A DNA stretch of 64,000 bases from Acuticoccus sp039034015 (GCA_039034015.1 JBCCBM010000002.1:62001-126000), one strand, 5' to 3'. Positions 7,886-17,331 are shown, numbered from the stretch's first letter. The notes: a model not told the origin generated them from the sequence alone. Translations and numbers: made by a program.

Positions 7886-9025
7886 ATGATGGACGGGGCA
7901 AAGACGGTTGGCCACACCGTGCGCGAGATGGCCGTCCACGTGGTGCACATTCCCGCGCGGGCAACCCACAGCCATGGCACCGGCGATGTGGCCGGCATCA
8001 ACGCGGTCTTGCTCGAGCTCACCACTGAAAGCGGGCTCACCGGCTGGGGCGAAGCCTCGCCCTGGCCCGTCTTCACCGGCACGGTGGAGGCCAATGTGGC
8101 GGCTCTTCACACCCATTTGCGCCCGGTGGTGGTGGGCGCCAACCCTGTGGCCGTCGAACCCACCATGGCGGCCGCCAGGGCCCGCCTTGTGGGCCACACA
8201 GAGGCCATGGCGGCGCTGGAATGCGCGCTTTTGGACCTTTGCGGCCAGATCGCGGGCCTTCCCATCGCCGAGCTTTTGGGCGGCCGGCACCGGGCCACGA
8301 TCCCGCTCAGCTTTTCGATCGCCAACCCTGACTTTGAGGCCGATCTTGAGGATGTCGCCGCGCTCTGGGCCGACGGCGTGCGCCTATTCAAGGTCAAGAC
8401 TGGCTTCGCCGGCCACGCCTTTGACCTCATGCGGCTTGAGCGCTTGCGCGCGCGCTATGGCGCGGAGATCGACCTTCGCGTCGACTACAACCAAGGCCTT
8501 CCCGCGCCCGACGCCATCCGCACCGTGCGCGATCTGGAGGCCTTTCGCCCCACCTTCGTGGAACAACCGGTGAAGCGGCATGAGCGGGCAGCCCTTGCCG
8601 CCATCACCGCCGCGGTGGACGTTCCCATCATGGCGGACGAGGCGGTGTTTGGCCCCGACGAGGCGCTGATTGCCGCCGACCTGCGCCTTTGCGACATCAT
8701 CTCGCTCAAGGTCGCCAAATCCGGCGGCGCCCGGCGCGCGCTTTATAATGCCGCCATCGCGGAGGCGGCCGGCATGGGGGTCTATGGCGGCTGCATGTTT
8801 GAAACATCCATCGCCCATGCCGCAGGTGCGCACCTGATGGCGGCCGTTGGCCCGCTCACCCTCGGGTGCGAGTTTTATATGTCCACCTATTACGCGACGG
8901 TCGACATTGCGGAGGCGCCGTTCCCGGTGGCGAAGGGCGCGGTGATTGTGCCCACCGCGCCGGGGCTTGGCGTGCGGCCGGATGCGCAAAAGCTCGCCGC
9001 CCATCGCACCGCGGTCTACCGGTAG
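7886..9025 (+). CDS. Enolase-superfamily enzyme, muconate cycloisomerase-like
   Basis: A 379-residue member of the muconate-lactonizing branch of the enolase superfamily. It shows the KxK catalytic motif (LFKVKTG), the three metal ligands (RVDYNQG, FVEQP, MADEA) and the second catalytic lysine in SLKVAKSGG. A capping domain precedes the barrel. It is divergently transcribed from an enol-lactonase-like hydrolase, consistent with the cis,cis-muconate branch of the beta-ketoadipate route. Dipeptide epimerase or another lactonizing activity cannot be excluded. The start may be 7886 or the overlapping ATG at 7889. Confidence 0.72.
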   Translation: MMDGAKTVGHTVREMAVHVVHIPARATHSHGTGDVAGINAVLLELTTESGLTGWGEASPWPVFTGTVEANVAALHTHLRPVVVGANPVAVEPTMAAARARLVGHTEAMAALECALLDLCGQIAGLPIAELLGGRHRATIPLSFSIANPDFEADLEDVAALWADGVRLFKVKTGFAGHAFDLMRLERLRARYGAEIDLRVDYNQGLPAPDAIRTVRDLEAFRPTFVEQPVKRHERAALAAITAAVDVPIMADEAVFGPDEALIAADLRLCDIISLKVAKSGGARRALYNAAIAEAAGMGVYGGCMFETSIAHAAGAHLMAAVGPLTLGCEFYMSTYYATVDIAEAPFPVAKGAVIVPTAPGLGVRPDAQKLAAHRTAVYR

Positions 9026-9726
9026 GGTTCGGTCACCGCGTCCACCAGCTGATAGCCGACATCCGCCAGGATGGTGGAGACGGGGTTGGCCCTCAGCGTG
9101 CCCGTCACCCAGACGGGGGCAAACATTTCAAGCGGGCCAGAGGCTTCCGGCACATAGACAATTTGGTTGGGCGGCGGCGGCGGCACGTGAATGCACGCGC
9201 CAAGCTCGGGCACCAGCAAAAAGCGCCGCTCATTCTCACCAAAACCCACCGGCGTTGTGTAGCCGGCGAGGCGCACGCGCTTGCCGTCAAGGCTTTTGTC
9301 GATGCTGCCGATCTGGGGCTGGAGCGAGCGCATGTCCCCAAGGTCGAGGTAGAAGAGCATGACGTCTTCGGCCGTCGTCCCGGCGGGAAACATTGAAAAA
9401 TCAGGCCGGCCGACCCGCTGGTCCTCCGCCGTGTTGAAGGTGAGGGCGCCGTCCTCCCAAAGGTCTTCCCACACCATGGCGGTGGCGCCTTCGGCCAGGG
9501 GCGGTGTGGTGGCGGCCTCCGGCATTTGGTAGCGGATCAGCTCGTGGGGGGCGGTGTTGTCGCTGCCCGGCACAGGGCGAAAGCCGCTGGTGTCGGCAAT
9601 GGGGTTGCCGTCCGCGTCCATCAACGCCGACACACGGTCGGTGGATTTCCACGGCGCCCACAACAGGACGCCCACAATGATGAAGGCGCCAAGCACCCCG
9701 CCCGCGCGCAATAACACAGATACCAT
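9016..9726 (-). CDS. DUF3299 membrane-anchored protein
   Basis: A 236-residue protein with one N-terminal transmembrane helix (about residues 8-26) and a soluble, probably periplasmic, domain. The C-terminal part has the DUF3299 pattern: LAGYTTPVGF, then FLLVPELGACIHVPPPPPNQ, then a VWVTGTL strand. These proteins are often near metal or redox export genes, but no function is established. The stop overlaps the cycloisomerase 3' end by ten bases. An upstream ATG at 9774 would add 16 residues without a good ribosome site. Confidence 0.78.
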   Translation of the reverse strand: MVSVLLRAGGVLGAFIIVGVLLWAPWKSTDRVSALMDADGNPIADTSGFRPVPGSDNTAPHELIRYQMPEAATTPPLAEGATAMVWEDLWEDGALTFNTAEDQRVGRPDFSMFPAGTTAEDVMLFYLDLGDMRSLQPQIGSIDKSLDGKRVRLAGYTTPVGFGENERRFLLVPELGACIHVPPPPPNQIVYVPEASGPLEMFAPVWVTGTLRANPVSTILADVGYQLVDAVTEPYR

Positions 9727-9863
9727 GGCCGCACTCTTTATCGCATGACCGCCGACGTCTTTAGTGTCGTGCATTCTTTTCGCGCCGTGTCCGGCGCGAA
9801 ATGCACTGTTGGGTATCTCTCTCCCGCGCGGCGCTTTCAAGGCCGCGCGCGATCACGGCGCCG

Positions 9864-10805
9864 TCAATAGCCGGCCGCGCGGTCCACAAGCCCAGGCGGG
9901 GCAGCGCCCCGGGCAAGGGCGGCCAGCCCATCGGTCACAAGCGTTGCCACAGCCTCATCCGTCGCTTGGCTCGCCGTGTGCGGCGTTGCGAGAATTTTGG
10001 GATGGCGCCACAGGGGGTGGTCGGCCGGCAGGGGCTCGGTCACAAAAACGTCGAGCGAGGCACCGGCAAGGTGCCCCGCGTCGAGCGCTGCCACAAGGTC
10101 ATCCTCCACCACCTGACCGCCGCGGCCAAGGTGGATCACCACCGCCCCTTTGGGCAGCGCGGCGAGACACGCAGCATCCACAAACCCCGCCGTTTCCGGC
10201 GTTGTGGGCAGCACCACCACCAAAAAGTCGACCTTTGCCAAAAACGCATCCCGCTGGGGCCCGTGGAAAAACTGAAGGCGCGGGTCGCCCGTGCGCGGGG
10301 TGCGGGTGAAGGCGCGCACCTGATAGCCAAGGTCGGCGGCAACGGCTGCAATGCGCGCGCCCATCACGCCATAGCCGAGGACGCCCACGGTCTTTTCCCG
10401 CGGGGAGCGGGCGGCATTGTCCCGCGCCCAGCGCCCGTCTTTTGCGGCGGCCAAAAGGTCATCGAAACGGCGGTGCCAGTAGACGATGTGGAAGAGGGCG
10501 AACGCGGCCATCTGGTCGGCCTGGTCATCATCCATCATCCGCACCACGGGGACGTCGGCGGGCAGGCTTTTTGCGCGCACAATTGCCTCGGCCCCTGCGC
10601 CGATGGAGGCGGCGAGCCGCAGGTTTTTAAAAGGGGCAAAGGCGTCGTCGGCGGGCAGGAAAGAGAGCGCGAAGGTGATGGCGGCGGGGTCGGTCACCTC
10701 ATCGGGGTTGAGGAGGGTGAGGCCGCGCGCGGCAAAGACAGGTGCAAAGAGGCGCTTGATGGGCACCCGCGCGCAGACGGCAACGCCTAGAGCGGGTAAC
10801 GCCAT
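9864..10805 (-). CDS. 2-hydroxyacid dehydrogenase, glyoxylate/hydroxypyruvate reductase A-like
   Basis: A 313-residue NAD(P)-dependent D-2-hydroxyacid dehydrogenase, GhrA-like in length and order. The Rossmann motif is GVLGYGVMGARIA (about residues 137-149), the substrate/arginine region is VVIHLGRGGQVVEDDL, and the catalytic histidine lies in ILATPHTASQ near the C-terminus. The likely reaction is reduction of glyoxylate or hydroxypyruvate. I chose the ATG at 10805 because the longer frame adds low-complexity residues. It may be the last gene of the upstream minus-strand operon, separated by 232 bases. Confidence 0.85.
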   Translation of the reverse strand: MALPALGVAVCARVPIKRLFAPVFAARGLTLLNPDEVTDPAAITFALSFLPADDAFAPFKNLRLAASIGAGAEAIVRAKSLPADVPVVRMMDDDQADQMAAFALFHIVYWHRRFDDLLAAAKDGRWARDNAARSPREKTVGVLGYGVMGARIAAVAADLGYQVRAFTRTPRTGDPRLQFFHGPQRDAFLAKVDFLVVVLPTTPETAGFVDAACLAALPKGAVVIHLGRGGQVVEDDLVAALDAGHLAGASLDVFVTEPLPADHPLWRHPKILATPHTASQATDEAVATLVTDGLAALARGAAPPGLVDRAAGY

Positions 10806-11037
10806 CACGGCATCATCCGACGGGAAAAGGGCGATCGCCGGCTCGGCCGCGACTTCGCGGCGTGGCAAGGCGCCGCTCGCAGTGCGTGCTGGTTGCACGG
10901 ACAAGAGCGGCAACGCTGTCTGGTGGACAGCGTCCCGCGGCTTGCCCGTGGTGCCGCCACGCGCCGCACCACGCTCCTTGCCACCGGCCGGCGCTCGGCC
11001 ATCGGGCGCTTCCGTGACGGCGTTATCCGCTCCAGCG

Positions 11038-12315
11038 TCACGCCGCCCGCTCCAGCCCGCACCAATGGGCGATGAAGAGGGCGATCGTCCCCGTCACCCG
11101 CTTGAGGGACGACAGGCTCACCCGCTCGTCAAACCCGTGGATGTTCTCGCTCACCGGGCCGTACACCAGGCACGGGATGTCCTGGTAAATCACGAAAACG
11201 CGGCCATCGAGGTAACTTGGCGTGGTGAACGCCTCCAGCGGCCGGCGATGGGCGGCTTGGTGGCAGGTGGCGAGCGTTTTTTCCGCGTCCGACCCTTCTG
11301 AGAGCACATAACCTTTGACGAAAAATCCGTCGAATGTGACCGCGGGCGGGATGTTGGACAAAAACGGGTGGTTGCGCGCGGTGGCGGCCACTGTGCGCTC
11401 GATCTCGGCCGCCGCAGCGCCCGGGTCCATGGCTGGGTAAAGCCCGATCCGGCACGACAGGCGGCACCACGCCGGCACGGACGAGGCCCAATCGCCCCCC
11501 TCAATCTTGCCGACGTTGAAGTTGATGGCGTTGTCGACATCCTCGAAATACGGGTGGTTTGCGCGCTCAGCCCGCCAGCGCGCCTCAAGCCCGCGCAGCG
11601 CTGTGATGATGTCGTAGGCGGCCTCAATGGCGTTGTGCCCGGTGCCGGCCTCCCGCGCGTGGACGGGGAGGCCGCGCACCATCACCTCAAACCACAAAAC
11701 GCCCACATTGGCGCGGACGAGGCGATCATCCTCCGGCTCGGGGATGATGACGGCATCGGCGGTGTAACCCCGCGCCAGGCACGCAAGAGCCCCGTTCCCG
11801 GTGCACTCCTCCTCCGACACGCTTTGGAGGATGACGGTGGCCGCCGGCTGCGCGCCAAGCCGCTTTAGGGCATCAAGGGCGGCAATGTTGGCGGAAAGGC
11901 CGGCCTTCATGTCGGCCGAGCCGCGGCCATAAAGCCAATCGCCCTCCCGGTGCGGGTGGTAGGGCGGGTGGGTCCACATGTTGGCGGGGCCGGTCGGCAC
12001 CACGTCCATGTGCCCATTCAGGATCAGCGAGCGGCCGGTCTCTTCGCGCGGGCGATGGGTGGCGACAACATTGAGAAGGTTCTCATAATCCTGGCTTGTG
12101 GGTGAATAGCCGGGGTGGTTTTCAATCAGCGCCTTGTCGAGCGCAAAAACCTCGGTCGGGTAGCCACGGGCGCGGGTGGCCCGGGCAAAGGCGTCTTGGG
12201 CCGCGCTTTCCTCGCCCCGCTGGGTTGGGAATTTGATGAGGTCGGACAAAAACGCGATCTGATCCTCAAAGCCCGCCTCCACCGCAGCGAGGATCTCGTC
12301 GTCAGACAGTGTCAT
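11038..12315 (-). CDS. M20-family ArgE/DapE-type deacylase
   Basis: A 425-residue dizinc amidohydrolase of the M20 family. Metal and catalytic motifs appear in order: LNGHMDVVP (first histidine and catalytic aspartate), YGRGSADMKAG (bridging aspartate) and SEEECTGNGA (general-base glutamate). The C-terminal GPVSENIHGFDERV carries the last histidine. It should cleave an N-acyl group or short peptide. Its ATG overlaps the ATPase stop of the dipeptide-type importer (ATGA), so it probably acts on the imported substrate. Confidence 0.88.
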   Translation of the reverse strand: MTLSDDEILAAVEAGFEDQIAFLSDLIKFPTQRGEESAAQDAFARATRARGYPTEVFALDKALIENHPGYSPTSQDYENLLNVVATHRPREETGRSLILNGHMDVVPTGPANMWTHPPYHPHREGDWLYGRGSADMKAGLSANIAALDALKRLGAQPAATVILQSVSEEECTGNGALACLARGYTADAVIIPEPEDDRLVRANVGVLWFEVMVRGLPVHAREAGTGHNAIEAAYDIITALRGLEARWRAERANHPYFEDVDNAINFNVGKIEGGDWASSVPAWCRLSCRIGLYPAMDPGAAAAEIERTVAATARNHPFLSNIPPAVTFDGFFVKGYVLSEGSDAEKTLATCHQAAHRRPLEAFTTPSYLDGRVFVIYQDIPCLVYGPVSENIHGFDERVSLSSLKRVTGTIALFIAHWCGLERAA

Positions 12316-13868
12316 GCCGCATCCTTTGTCCACGCCGCGCCCGGAACGGCCGCCAAAAGCCGCTGCGTGTAGTCCGATTGTGGGCGCAAAAAGACGTCTG
12401 CCACTGGCCCCATCTCGACCAACCTCCCATGCTGCATCACCGCCACGCGATCGCAAAGCTGGGCCGCCACGCGAAGATCGTGGGTTATGAAGAGGAGCGA
12501 GAGGCCATATTCGGCCCGAAGCCCCCGCAAAAGATCAAGGATCTGCGCCTGAATGGAAACATCGAGCGCGGAGACCGCCTCGTCGGCCACAATCAGCGCG
12601 GGGCGCATGGCGAGCGCCCGGGCAATGCCGATCCGCTGGCGCTGCCCGCCGGAAAACTCGTGGGGGTAGCGCTCACCCGCGCTGCCATCGAGGCCAACGG
12701 TGGCAAGCAGCGTTCGCGCCTCTGCCATGGCGTCCGCCTTGGGCGTGCCGGCTGCAATGGGCCCTTTGGCGATGGCGGCCGCCACCTTGGTGCGCGGGTT
12801 GAGCGAGGCGTAAGGGTCCTGAAACACCATCTGGACGCGCCCGTCCCCCGCAAGCGAAACCCTGCCGGCATCGGGCGCCAAAAGGTTCACGATCAACCGG
12901 CCGACCGTCGATTTGCCGGAGCCCGATTCGCCCACCAGCCCCAAAATTTCGCCCTCACCGATGGTGAAGGAGACATTGTCCACCGCCCGCGTTACCCGCT
13001 TCTTTGAAAAGAGCTCGCCGCCGCTCGCAAAGGTTTTGGAGAGCCCCTCCACGGTGAGGAGGGGGGCGTCGGCCCGCGGCTCAGGCGTTGGCACCTTGTC
13101 GGAGGGGACGGCGGCGACAAGGCGCTTTGTGTACGCGTGGCGCGGGTCGGCAAGGACGGTTGCCGCCGTCCCCCGCTCCACAATCACCCCCTCGCGCATC
13201 ACGATGACAGTGTCGGCAATTTCGGCCACCACGCCAAAATCGTGGGTGATGAAGAGGACGGCCATCCCCCGCTCGTCCTGGAGCTTTGCGATGAGGTCCA
13301 GGATTTGCGCTTGGGTGGTGACGTCAAGCGCGGTGGTCGGCTCATCGGCAATCAGAAGCCGCGGCGAAAGGGCAAGCGCCATGGCAATCATGGCCCGCTG
13401 GCGCTGCCCACCGGAGAGCTGGAACGGGTAGCTATCGGCAATACGCGCCGGCTCCGGCAGCCCCACCTCGGCCAAAAGATTGGGGATCGTGCCGCCGTCC
13501 ATCGGCGCATTGTGGGCGGAAAACACCTCTGCAATCTGGTCGCCGATGCGCATCAACGGGTTGAGCGCGGTCATCGGCTCTTGAAAAATCATGGCAATGT
13601 CTTGCCCGCGGACCTTGCGCTTGTCCGCCTCGGAGAGGGGCAAAAGGTCGGTGCCCTCAAAGTGCGCCGTGCCTCCCTCGATGGTGATGAAGGGGGGCAA
13701 CAGCCCCATCACCGCGTTGGCGGCCATCGACTTGCCGGACCCGGATTCGCCCACCACACACAAGATTTCGCCCGCCGCGATGTCGAACGAGACGCCCTCC
13801 ACCGCGAGCGGCCGGTCGGCCCCCTTGGGGAGCGCGATGGTGAGATCGTTGACCGAGAGAGCCGCCAC
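12312..13868 (-). CDS. Fused dipeptide-type ABC transporter ATPase (DppD-DppF)
   Basis: A 518-residue protein with two complete nucleotide-binding domains. The first has Walker A GESGSGKS (residues 40-47), the LSGGQRQRA signature and the ADEPTTALD Walker B. The second repeats Walker A GESGSGKS in its first third, with FSGGQRQRIGI and ADEAVSALD. It drives import by the adjacent permeases. I chose the GTG at 13868, one base after the permease stop; an in-frame TTG at 13889 would overlap that gene. Confidence 0.9.
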   Translation of the reverse strand: MAALSVNDLTIALPKGADRPLAVEGVSFDIAAGEILCVVGESGSGKSMAANAVMGLLPPFITIEGGTAHFEGTDLLPLSEADKRKVRGQDIAMIFQEPMTALNPLMRIGDQIAEVFSAHNAPMDGGTIPNLLAEVGLPEPARIADSYPFQLSGGQRQRAMIAMALALSPRLLIADEPTTALDVTTQAQILDLIAKLQDERGMAVLFITHDFGVVAEIADTVIVMREGVIVERGTAATVLADPRHAYTKRLVAAVPSDKVPTPEPRADAPLLTVEGLSKTFASGGELFSKKRVTRAVDNVSFTIGEGEILGLVGESGSGKSTVGRLIVNLLAPDAGRVSLAGDGRVQMVFQDPYASLNPRTKVAAAIAKGPIAAGTPKADAMAEARTLLATVGLDGSAGERYPHEFSGGQRQRIGIARALAMRPALIVADEAVSALDVSIQAQILDLLRGLRAEYGLSLLFITHDLRVAAQLCDRVAVMQHGRLVEMGPVADVFLRPQSDYTQRLLAAVPGAAWTKDAA

Positions 13869-13869
13869 G

Positions 13870-14763
13870 CTAACGCCCTTGTCTGGCAAGGCGCGGGTTC
13901 AGCGCGTCCGACAGCCCCTCGCCAATGAGGTTGAGGGCCAGCACCGTCACCAAGATTGCAACGCCCGGGAAGAAGGAGAGCCACCACGCGGTGCGGATGA
14001 CGGTGCGCGAGGCGCCGATCATGTAGCCCCAGCTCATGATGTTGGGGTCGCCGAGCCCCAAGAACGCCAGCGAGGATTCTAGCAAAATTGCCGTTGCCAC
14101 CATCAGCGAGGCCATCACGATGATGGGGCTCATGGCGTTGGGCAGCACCTCGCGCACCAGGATCTCGCGGTTGGAGAGATTTTGGAGCCGCGCCGCATCC
14201 ACAAATTCGCGGCGCTTGAGGCTCATCACCTCCGCCCGCACAAGCCGCGCCACCGGCGGCCAGGAGACGACCGCAATGGCAATCACGATGGAGGTGAGAG
14301 AGGGCTGAAAGATCGCAACCAGCACAATGGCCAGGGCAAAGCTCGGGATGGTTTGAAAGAATTCTGTGAAGCGCATGGCCGCATCATCCACCAGGCCGCC
14401 AAAATAGCCGGCAAGGGCGCCGAGCGGCACCCCGATGGCAAGCGCCACCAGCGTTGAGATGAGGCCCACGATGAGCGAGACGCGCGCGCCATGGGCAAGG
14501 CCGGCCGCCACATCGCGCCCGAGCGTGTCCGTCCCCAGCCAAAAGCCATCCACCTGGAAGGGCTTGAGGAACGGGCGCTGGACCATCTTCCACGGGCTGT
14601 CCGGGAACAGAAGCGGCGCGATGACGGCAATCACCACCACGAGCCCCACGATCACAAGGCCGACCACCGCGCCGCGGTTGCGGGCAAAGCGGCCCCAAAA
14701 CTCGGCAAGCGGGCGGGACGGGCCGGTGGGGAGCGCCTCGGCCTCATCGGTCGCGATCGTCAT
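13870..14763 (-). CDS. Dipeptide-type ABC transporter permease (DppC type)
   Basis: A 297-residue inner-membrane permease. The N-terminal cytoplasmic stretch is followed by a helix near residues 30-52, then VDGFWLGTDTLGRDV, the typical DppC/OppC region, and the EAA loop EFVDAARLQN. It overlaps the GNAT gene by four bases (ATGA), so it is co-translated with it. Confidence 0.92.
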   Translation of the reverse strand: MTIATDEAEALPTGPSRPLAEFWGRFARNRGAVVGLVIVGLVVVIAVIAPLLFPDSPWKMVQRPFLKPFQVDGFWLGTDTLGRDVAAGLAHGARVSLIVGLISTLVALAIGVPLGALAGYFGGLVDDAAMRFTEFFQTIPSFALAIVLVAIFQPSLTSIVIAIAVVSWPPVARLVRAEVMSLKRREFVDAARLQNLSNREILVREVLPNAMSPIIVMASLMVATAILLESSLAFLGLGDPNIMSWGYMIGASRTVIRTAWWLSFFPGVAILVTVLALNLIGEGLSDALNPRLARQGR

Positions 14764-15203
14764 GCCGTGCCCTCCCAGCGCATGAGGATGTCGGGCGCGC
14801 GCTCTTCATTGTCGGCCCCGTCGGAGTGGGCGATCTCGGCAAAGCCGTGGGCGGCATAAAACTGCCGGGCGCGATCGTTGACGGCGAAGGTAAAGAGCGA
14901 GAGGCCCGCCGGGCGCTCCGCCTTTGCGTGGGCGACGAGCGCGCTGCCGATGCCGCGGCCCCAGTGGGTCGGCGCCACATAAAGCTGCTCGATCATGGTG
15001 TCCGACAGAGCCATCATCGCAACGATCGCGCCCTTGTCGCGCCCCACATAGGCCGCGGTGTGGGAGATGAGATGGGTGGCGCACCAGCGGCGGATCGCGG
15101 GCTCATCATGGACGGGCGGCACGGTGGGGAGGCCCGCTTTGCGGCTTTCGATCCAGACGGTTGCGATGGCGTCGGCGTCATCGGGCGTGGCGCGGGCAAT
15201 CAT
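14760..15203 (-). CDS. GNAT-family N-acetyltransferase
   Basis: A 147-residue acetyltransferase. The acetyl-CoA pyrophosphate-binding motif A is visible as YVAPTHWGRGIGSALVAHA (about residues 76-94), and motif B as LFTFAVNDRARQFYAAHGF. It sits between the two permease genes and overlaps both by four bases, so it belongs to the importer operon. It may acetylate the imported amine or peptide, or a detoxification target; the substrate is unknown. Confidence 0.88.
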   Translation of the reverse strand: MIARATPDDADAIATVWIESRKAGLPTVPPVHDEPAIRRWCATHLISHTAAYVGRDKGAIVAMMALSDTMIEQLYVAPTHWGRGIGSALVAHAKAERPAGLSLFTFAVNDRARQFYAAHGFAEIAHSDGADNEERAPDILMRWEGTA

Positions 15204-16177
15204 TTGGCCGCCCCAATGCGCGGGTCGACAATGGCGTAGACAATGTCGGTGATGATGTTGAACGCAATCACCATGGCGGCGGAGATGAGGAGGATGCCGA
15301 GGAGGAGGTTGTAATCCCTCTGGGCGAGCGCCTCGAACATCAGCCGCCCGATGCCGGGCCAGGCAAACACCGTCTCGGTCAGCACCGCCCCGCCCACCAG
15401 TTGCCCTGCCTGAAGGCCCGCAAGGGTGACCACCGGCAACAGCGCGTTGCGCAAAATGTGCCGCCGCTGGATACGCCCTGGCGCGAGCCCCTTGGCGCGG
15501 GCGGTTTTGACAAAATCCATCCCCGCCACTTCCAGCATGGAGGCGCGGGTCATGCGCATATAAATCGCGGTGAAGAAGAGCCCCAGCGTGAGCGCTGGCA
15601 AGATGAGGTGCTGCGCCACATCGAGCACTTTTGAGAGCCCGGTGTAGTTGGCGCCGATGGTCTCAAACCCAAAACCCGGCAGCCAGCCGAGCTGGACGGA
15701 GAACAGGAGCACCGCCATCAGCGCCACCCAATAAAGCGGCGTTGCATAAAAAAGAAGCGACAGCGTGGTGATGCCGGTGTCGGCCCAGGTGCCTTGGCGT
15801 GCGGCAGCGATGACGCCCAGCAAAATGCCCAGGGTGAGCGAGATCACGAAGGCGGACAGCGTGAGGAGGAGCGTTGCTGGCAATCGGTCCATGATGAGGT
15901 CCAGCACGGGGGCTTGCTGGCGATAAGAATAGCCAAGGTCAAGCTGGATGACGCCCTGCACATAGGTCCAGAGTTGGATGTGGAAGGGCTCGTTGAGGCC
16001 AAACCGCTCGCGCAGTTGCTGGATAAAAATTTCGTCGGCGGCGCCCGCTTCCCCCGCCATCACGGCCGCCGGGTCGCCAGGCGCGGCGTGGATGAGAAGG
16101 AAGTTTGCAATGACAATGAGCAGGAGGACGACCACGGCTTTGGCCAGCCGCGTGACGAGGAGGATGAGGATGCGCAT
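15200..16177 (-). CDS. Dipeptide-type ABC transporter permease (DppB type)
   Basis: A 325-residue permease with the DppB hallmarks: a first helix at residues 10-30, then LLIHAAPGDPAAVMAGE, and in the C-terminal half the EAA loop MDFVKTARAKGLAPG (about residues 220-234). It forms the membrane channel together with the DppC-type subunit. It starts directly after the Uma2 stop. Confidence 0.92.
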   Translation of the reverse strand: MRILILLVTRLAKAVVVLLLIVIANFLLIHAAPGDPAAVMAGEAGAADEIFIQQLRERFGLNEPFHIQLWTYVQGVIQLDLGYSYRQQAPVLDLIMDRLPATLLLTLSAFVISLTLGILLGVIAAARQGTWADTGITTLSLLFYATPLYWVALMAVLLFSVQLGWLPGFGFETIGANYTGLSKVLDVAQHLILPALTLGLFFTAIYMRMTRASMLEVAGMDFVKTARAKGLAPGRIQRRHILRNALLPVVTLAGLQAGQLVGGAVLTETVFAWPGIGRLMFEALAQRDYNLLLGILLISAAMVIAFNIITDIVYAIVDPRIGAAK

Positions 16178-16738
16178 TCAGCGGGGCACGTTTTGGAAAA
16201 AGTCCGCGGTGGCGAGGGTGATCCCCGGCGGGTCGAGGGTCACGGTGTCTCCCTCACCCACCGTCGCGGCGTCGCTTCGGGAATGGACGGCGACGGTTCT
16301 GCGGCTAGGGTCGATCAGGAGGACGTAGGCGACGGTTGGTATCAAGAAGTAACGAGGCAGTTTTGTTGTCTGGTTGTAAGTCTTGGTGCTGGGTGAGAGA
16401 ACCTCGACCACGACGAGCGGGTCATCTACGGTGATGGCGTCAAAATCCCGCGGCGGCGTTGCCAGTAAAGCGGCATCGGGTTCAAACGCGGTGAATCCGT
16501 CAACTTTCAGCGTCGCTCCGTCGGCCAGCGCGAAGGGTTGCGGCGTGAGTGTCTCGCTGGCGCGTTTGAGGGCAACGTAAACATTGGCTTTGACGACGGC
16601 GTGGCGGACGCGTTCTGCAGGCATTCGGATTGGCGTTCCATCCACAAGCTCATAGCGCTCTGACCGCGGCAGCGTCTCGGCCCAGGCGAGGAAGGTGTCG
16701 ACGGTCATCGGGCTGGTGGGCTGGACGGACTGCTGCAT
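16178..16738 (-). CDS. Uma2-family putative endonuclease (copy 1)
   Basis: A 186-residue Uma2 (DUF820) protein with a PD-(D/E)XK nuclease fold. Family landmarks are ERYELVDGTPIRMP near residue 26, FEPDAALLA, VVVEVLSPSTKTY and YFLIPTVAYVLLID. The conserved aspartate (EPD), glutamate (VEV) and lysine (TTKL) are present, so it may be active. It starts at the ATG two bases before the stop of copy 2 ends. Uma2 function is not known. It lies inside a peptide-importer operon, which I find unusual. Confidence 0.85.
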   Translation of the reverse strand: MQQSVQPTSPMTVDTFLAWAETLPRSERYELVDGTPIRMPAERVRHAVVKANVYVALKRASETLTPQPFALADGATLKVDGFTAFEPDAALLATPPRDFDAITVDDPLVVVEVLSPSTKTYNQTTKLPRYFLIPTVAYVLLIDPSRRTVAVHSRSDAATVGEGDTVTLDPPGITLATADFFQNVPR

Positions 16739-16739
16739 C

Positions 16740-17309
16740 TCAACGCCCCCGTGGCACGCGGCGGAAGAACGCTGAGACGTCCACCGCGATGCCCGGCGGG
16801 TCGAGCCGCATCGTCTCGCCGCGGCCAAACGTGGTGGCGCCACCATCGCGGGTGTGGCGCACCACGGTGTGGGTCTCGCTGTCGACAATCAGCACATGGG
16901 CGAGGATGGGAAGCTCAAAGTAAAGCGGCAGTTTTCCGCGTTGGTCGTACGTTTTCGTGCTCGGCGACAGCACCTCGACAACGACGAGGGCGTCTTGCAC
17001 GCGCACCGTGTTGAAATCATCCGGCAAACGCTCAGCCAAGATCGCGTCAGGCTCGAGCACCGTGCGGTCGGAGATTTGGACGGCCATGCCATCGGGGTAG
17101 ACTGTAAGCGCAGAGGAGACCGGGAGTGCGCTTCGCTGAAGTTCGAAGGCAACATCCAGTTTGCAAAGCGCGTGGCGGGCGCGTTCGGAAGGCATTTTGA
17201 CCGGTTTCCCGTCGTAGAGCTCGTAGCGCTCGCCGTCGGGCAGGGTTTGCGCCCAAGCGAAGAAGGCGTCCGCCGTCATCGGCAGGGTGGGGCGCACGGT
17301 GTTTTGCAT
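16740..17309 (-). CDS. Uma2-family putative endonuclease (copy 2)
   Basis: A 189-residue paralog of the next gene, plainly a tandem duplicate: ERYELYDGKPVKMP, LEPDAILAERLPDD, VVVEVLSPSTKTYDQ and YFELPILAHVLIVD align throughout. The catalytic D, E and K positions are kept. A good GGAGGG site precedes the ATG at 17309. The cellular role is unknown. Duplication with retention of motifs suggests both copies are maintained, perhaps as a heterodimer. Confidence 0.85.
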   Translation of the reverse strand: MQNTVRPTLPMTADAFFAWAQTLPDGERYELYDGKPVKMPSERARHALCKLDVAFELQRSALPVSSALTVYPDGMAVQISDRTVLEPDAILAERLPDDFNTVRVQDALVVVEVLSPSTKTYDQRGKLPLYFELPILAHVLIVDSETHTVVRHTRDGGATTFGRGETMRLDPPGIAVDVSAFFRRVPRGR

Positions 17310-17331
17310 GACGGACCCTCCGAAAGGGGGC

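Noticed and set aside
10806..10913. N-terminal extension of the GhrA-like reductase
   Set aside because: The added residues do not match the family and the natural start fits at 10805.
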